A DNA stretch of 8,994 nt from contig JAGYOB010000268.1 in assembly GCA_018399515.1 (NCBI GenBank), forward strand, positions 1-8,994. The letters run 5' to 3'. This DNA comes from Candidatus Nanopelagicales bacterium (lineage in GTDB: Bacteria > Actinomycetota > Actinomycetes > S36-B12). The notes beneath the pieces were generated by a model. That model was not told the origin of the DNA, did no database searches, and worked only from the letters and a program-made list of their open reading frames with translations. The position numbers and the translations under genes are program-made. Shown in pieces: positions 6,297 through 8,994 of the stretch. Position 1 is the first letter of the stretch. Each line of letters opens with the position of its first letter.

Positions 6297-7131
6297 CCAC
6301 ACGCACTGCGATCCCGAGGTACTCGCCCTCGCCGCGCTCGGTGAGCGCACGGACATCGACACCGAGCATCTGGGCGTCTGCGACCGATGCCAGGCCGATC
6401 TTGCTTCGCTGCGCCGCATCGTGCGCATCACCCGCAGCGACGATGCGACCGACATCACATCCCCTGCACCGTCGGTGTGGGAGGCGATCAGCACTCAGAT
6501 CAGCGCCGAAAGCACCGTAGAGAACAGCGCCGAGAACAGCGCGGGAGTGAAGGCTACGGTCAACGCCGGGACTAAGCAGGATGCCCTGAACGGCGAGCAC
6601 CCGGTGGATGACCTGGCTGATCAGCGCACGCAGACCGGTCGGCATCAGATGCCTGCAGGTCCAACCGGTGATGACTCCGGTGTCGTGGTGCCCCTGCGTC
6701 GGCGTACGGCTCCGTGGCTTGCCGCTGCCGCAGCCGTCGGTGTCGTGCTGGGCGGGGCCGGCACGGTTGCCTGGACCCAGAGCACGGATCCGCAATCGAC
6801 CATCGTTGCCCAAACGTCCTTGCAGCCCCTTCCGGGCTTCACCTCCACCGGTGTCGCGCGCGTGCAGACCACCGCAACCGGCGACGCCGTCACCGTCGAT
6901 CTCAAGGGCCTGCCTGCCACCGACGGCTACTACGAGGTGTGGCTGCTGACCGAGGACGGTTCGGCCATGGTGTCCCTCGGGGCCGTGGGATCTACTGAGA
7001 CCAGCACCCTGCCACTGCCCCCGGGCATCGCCTTGGATCGATTCCGCATCGTGGACATCTCCGCCGAGGAGTTCGACGGGGATCCAACGCACAGCACCAT
7101 CAGCGTCGCCCGAGGCGACCTGCAAGCCTGA
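6271..7131 (+). CDS. RskA-like transmembrane anti-sigma factor
   Basis: This 286-residue protein has a cytoplasmic anti-sigma domain at 1-60: HCDPEVLALAALGE (12-25) and H33-GlyVal-C37-x2-C40, which together form a zinc-binding anti-sigma (ZAS) pattern Hx3Cx2C with His12 upstream. A long acidic, Ser/Asn-rich linker (about 72-137) follows, then one transmembrane helix (147-168) and an extracytoplasmic domain (about 178-286) with YYEVWLLTEDG and LPLPPGIALDRFRIVDIS, the C-terminal RskA fold. It should bind the preceding ECF sigma factor at the membrane and release it after regulated proteolysis, as is known for RskA. The linker contains a 12-bp direct repeat (6520-6543) coding AENSAENSA. The gene overlaps the sigma gene by 26 bp and ends the operon. 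The activating signal is not evident. Confidence 0.87.
   Translation: MNRETTRDDHTHCDPEVLALAALGERTDIDTEHLGVCDRCQADLASLRRIVRITRSDDATDITSPAPSVWEAISTQISAESTVENSAENSAGVKATVNAGTKQDALNGEHPVDDLADQRTQTGRHQMPAGPTGDDSGVVVPLRRRTAPWLAAAAAVGVVLGGAGTVAWTQSTDPQSTIVAQTSLQPLPGFTSTGVARVQTTATGDAVTVDLKGLPATDGYYEVWLLTEDGSAMVSLGAVGSTETSTLPLPPGIALDRFRIVDISAEEFDGDPTHSTISVARGDLQA
6520..6543 (+). repeat. Tandem 12-bp direct repeat in the anti-sigma linker
   Basis: GAGAACAGCGCC is followed directly by GAGAACAGCGCG. Eleven of 12 bases match. It codes for two Glu-Asn-Ser-Ala units in the flexible linker and keeps the frame, so it is a neutral length variation site at most. Confidence 0.6.
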
Positions 7132-7189
7132 ATAGCCGAGCCGCCTGGCGCCTTATGGGGTAACGAGGACGTAAGCGCGGTGGGGTTGG
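7132..7189. other. Convergent intergenic gap without a clear terminator
   Basis: The 58 bp between the two convergent genes are G-rich near the right end and hold only weak pairing around GCCGCCTGGCGCC. No stem with a T run is seen on either strand, so rho-dependent termination or read-through is possible. Confidence 0.4.
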
Positions 7190-8410
7190 TTAGTGGGGCT
7201 GGTCGCGGATGGCCCAGTGCTGGCCGTAACCATCGGCGAGCAGGTCAAGGAACGGCACCGCGTCGAAGGCCTCCGGCCCGACGACACCGGTGCCCTGCCA
7301 GGCACCCGTCGCCAGCAGTTCCAAGGCGACAACGGGATTCATGGCCGTCTGCCACACCACGGCCTGGGTCCCGTATTCGCGCATCGTCCATGCGTTGTCG
7401 GCAACGTGGTAGAGGTACACCTCGCGGGGCGCACCGTCCCATCCCGTACCGCGCACCCAGGTGCCCGCGCACGTCAATCCACTCATCCGATCCCCCAGAC
7501 TCGCGGGATCCGGTAGGCAGGCGGCCACCACATCGCGGGGACTCACTCGGCCACCGCGCACATCCACCGGGTCCGTGCGATCCAATCCGAGTTTGTCCAA
7601 GGTGCGCAGCACCTCGATGAACTCCTCGCCCAGGCCGTACTTGAACGTCACTCGATTGCAATCGATCCAGCGGGGAACGAGGAGCACCTCCTCGTGTTCG
7701 ACGTTGACGCATTCCACCGGGCCGATCCCCTCCGGGAAGTCGAATACCTCCGGCTCGCTGAACGGGGCAGTCGTGAACCAGCCGCGCTCCTTCTCCCAGA
7801 TCACCGGCGGATTCAAGCATTCCTCGATCGTGGTCCAGATGGAGAAACTCGGCGCGAAGTCGTATCCGCTCACAACGAGGTTCGCCCCGTCGCGAACCCC
7901 GATCTCGTCAACCTGCGAAAAAAGGTGATCAGCGGCGTAGCGGGCGAAAACATCGGCTAACCCGGGCTCGACGCCGATCCCGCACAATGCGAGCCGTCCG
8001 GCGTCCTGCCACTGCGGCGCGCGCTCGAACTGCTCATCGCCGAGCTTGATGAATGCCTGCTCATACGGATCATCGGGATGCGGACGGGACAGACTCATCG
8101 CCGTGTCCAGATAGTCGCACCCGGCGGCGAAAGCGCCATCGAAGATCGGCATGACGAAACGCGGATCGACCACGTTGAGCACATGGGTGATCCGATGCTC
8201 ACGGCACAGCGATTCCACTGCGACGGAACTCGAGGCATCAACCTGCACGGCCACGAAGCGCGAGTCACCGACGCGATCGACAAGCAGCCGGGCACGACTG
8301 CCGTCGTAGTCCGCGCACACCCAGGTCTCGAAGAAGTCGCGACGTGCGGCGATCAATGCTGCAGAAGTCCCTACCCCACCGGACCCGATCGCCAGGACTC
8401 TCATGCCCAT
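7190..8410 (-). CDS. Saccharopine dehydrogenase family protein
   Basis: This 406-residue NAD(P)-dependent oxidoreductase begins with MRVLAIGSGGVGTSAA, a Rossmann dinucleotide loop with G9, G11, G12 and G14, followed by VCADYD (31-36) at the end of the second strand, where an acidic residue contacts the cofactor. Then come THVLNVVDPRFVMPIFDGAFAAGCDYLDTA and GIGVEPGLADVFARYAADHLF, usual in this family, and a C-terminal catalytic and dimer domain with YLYHVADNAWT and TAMNPVVALELLATG. The family includes saccharopine dehydrogenase and carboxy(nor)spermidine dehydrogenase, and the substrate cannot be set from sequence alone. GAGGAA stands close before ATG 8410; a second ATG at 8404 is also possible. 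It follows the FAD oxidoreductase gene by 17 bp, so amine, polyamine or lysine-derived metabolism is likely. Confidence 0.87.
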   Translation of the reverse strand: MGMRVLAIGSGGVGTSAALIAARRDFFETWVCADYDGSRARLLVDRVGDSRFVAVQVDASSSVAVESLCREHRITHVLNVVDPRFVMPIFDGAFAAGCDYLDTAMSLSRPHPDDPYEQAFIKLGDEQFERAPQWQDAGRLALCGIGVEPGLADVFARYAADHLFSQVDEIGVRDGANLVVSGYDFAPSFSIWTTIEECLNPPVIWEKERGWFTTAPFSEPEVFDFPEGIGPVECVNVEHEEVLLVPRWIDCNRVTFKYGLGEEFIEVLRTLDKLGLDRTDPVDVRGGRVSPRDVVAACLPDPASLGDRMSGLTCAGTWVRGTGWDGAPREVYLYHVADNAWTMREYGTQAVVWQTAMNPVVALELLATGAWQGTGVVGPEAFDAVPFLDLLADGYGQHWAIRDQPH

Positions 8411-8427
8411 CGTGATTCCTCTCAGGA

Positions 8428-8994
8428 CTAACTATCGAAGCCGAGCCCGATGCGATCCAGTGTTCGCAGCCACAGATTGCGCTTCCCAGCATTCTCATCG
8501 GCTCGATTGATCGACCAGCGCGTGAGACCGATTGCAGCGTCACGCAAGGGTCTGGGCGGGAACGGAATCGGCTTGGTGCGGGCCATCGACAGCCTGGTTC
8601 GCTGGGTCTCTTCACCCCACAGTAGGTCGAGCATCACCTCGGCACCGAAACGAGATGCCCCCACACCCAGGCCGGTGAAACCCAGCGAGTACGCGACCCG
8701 ACCACCCATCGCCGTCCCCCAGAATGCACTGAATCGCGAGCACGTGTCGATGGCACCGGCCCACTTGTGCGTGAACTGCAATCCGGTCAACTGCGGGAAG
8801 GTGGCGAAGAAGTGCGTCGCCAGGCGACCGTATGCATCGGGGTTATTCTCCCGATGCGGGCCCATATCGACGTAGTACGAGGCGTCGTAACCGCCCCACA
8901 GGATCCGCGCGTCATCGGTGATCCGGTAGTAGTGGAACTGATTGCCCGCATCAGCGAACCCTTCCCGCCCCTGCCAACCGATCGAGGCTCGCTG
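8428..8994 (-). CDS. DAO-type FAD-dependent oxidoreductase, C-terminal part
   Basis: The frame is open from the right edge for 188 codons and ends in TAG at 8428, so the N-terminal FAD-binding Rossmann motif lies outside the window. The visible part has FHYYRITDDARILWGGYDA, then QLTGLQFTHKWAGAIDTCSRFSAFWG, then VAYSLGFTGLGVGASRFGAEVMLDLL, the last being the flavin-contacting segment near the C-terminus of glycine/D-amino-acid oxidase (DAO) proteins such as gamma-glutamylputrescine oxidase. The ending NLWLRTLDRIGLGFDS is, from memory, typical of an actinobacterial subgroup. It should oxidise a C-N bond of an amine or amino acid; the substrate is not determined. It is the upstream partner of the saccharopine-dehydrogenase-family gene, and both probably form one operon entering from the right. 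Confidence 0.85.
   Translation of the reverse strand, partial: QRASIGWQGREGFADAGNQFHYYRITDDARILWGGYDASYYVDMGPHRENNPDAYGRLATHFFATFPQLTGLQFTHKWAGAIDTCSRFSAFWGTAMGGRVAYSLGFTGLGVGASRFGAEVMLDLLWGEETQRTRLSMARTKPIPFPPRPLRDAAIGLTRWSINRADENAGKRNLWLRTLDRIGLGFDS

Noticed and set aside
6211..7125. 304-codon open frame antisense to the anti-sigma gene
   Set aside because: It mirrors the anti-sigma coding sequence, which has the zinc motif, the membrane helix and a perfect ribosome site. The antisense translation is Gly/Arg/His-rich without domains.
7132..7189. Intrinsic terminator between the convergent genes
   Set aside because: The GCCGCC/GGCGCC pairing is imperfect and no T run follows on either strand.
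1..8994. Mobile element, CRISPR array, tRNA or rRNA
   Set aside because: No transposase or integrase motif, regularly spaced repeats, cloverleaf or conserved rRNA stretch was seen.

Overview
The window reads as chromosomal DNA of a high-GC Actinomycetota. The GC content is roughly two thirds by eye, codons end mostly in G or C, and the gene families are typical of that phylum: a SAV_6107-type HEPN protein and a DUF6504 protein beside a DnaE-type polymerase, an RskA-like anti-sigma factor, a class F sortase and DUF4397 surface proteins. I cannot name a genus. No transposase, phage gene, tRNA, rRNA or CRISPR array is visible.

Left block, positions 1 to 2946, minus strand: a DNA-damage operon. 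A near-consensus LexA (SOS) box sits about 40 bp before three tightly packed genes: a small DUF6504 protein, a HEPN-domain protein and the N-terminal 723 codons of an alternative, probably error-prone DNA polymerase III alpha subunit. The polymerase keeps the catalytic aspartates but its PHP domain has lost metal-binding histidines. A 16-bp perfect inverted repeat lies inside a variable loop of its coding sequence. The usual mutasome partners ImuA and ImuB are not in the window.

Centre, positions 3081 to 7131, plus strand: first a lone SAM-dependent methyltransferase that appears to be leaderless, then a four-gene envelope module. This module consists of a secreted, membrane-anchored DUF4397 protein, a class F sortase, an ECF sigma factor and a membrane-spanning RskA-type anti-sigma factor. 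A sequence resembling a SigK-type ECF promoter precedes the DUF4397 gene, so the simplest reading is that the sigma factor drives its own operon and that the output is a surface protein with a dedicated sortase. Two details are unusual: the sortase has Thr where the family usually has its catalytic Arg, and the DUF4397 protein has a sorting-signal-like tail without a canonical LPxTG motif.

Right block, positions 7190 to 8994, minus strand: an amine or amino-acid catabolism pair. A DAO-type FAD oxidoreductase (C-terminal 188 codons only) is followed 17 bp later by a saccharopine-dehydrogenase-family protein. This block converges on the anti-sigma gene with a 58-bp gap that has no clear terminator.
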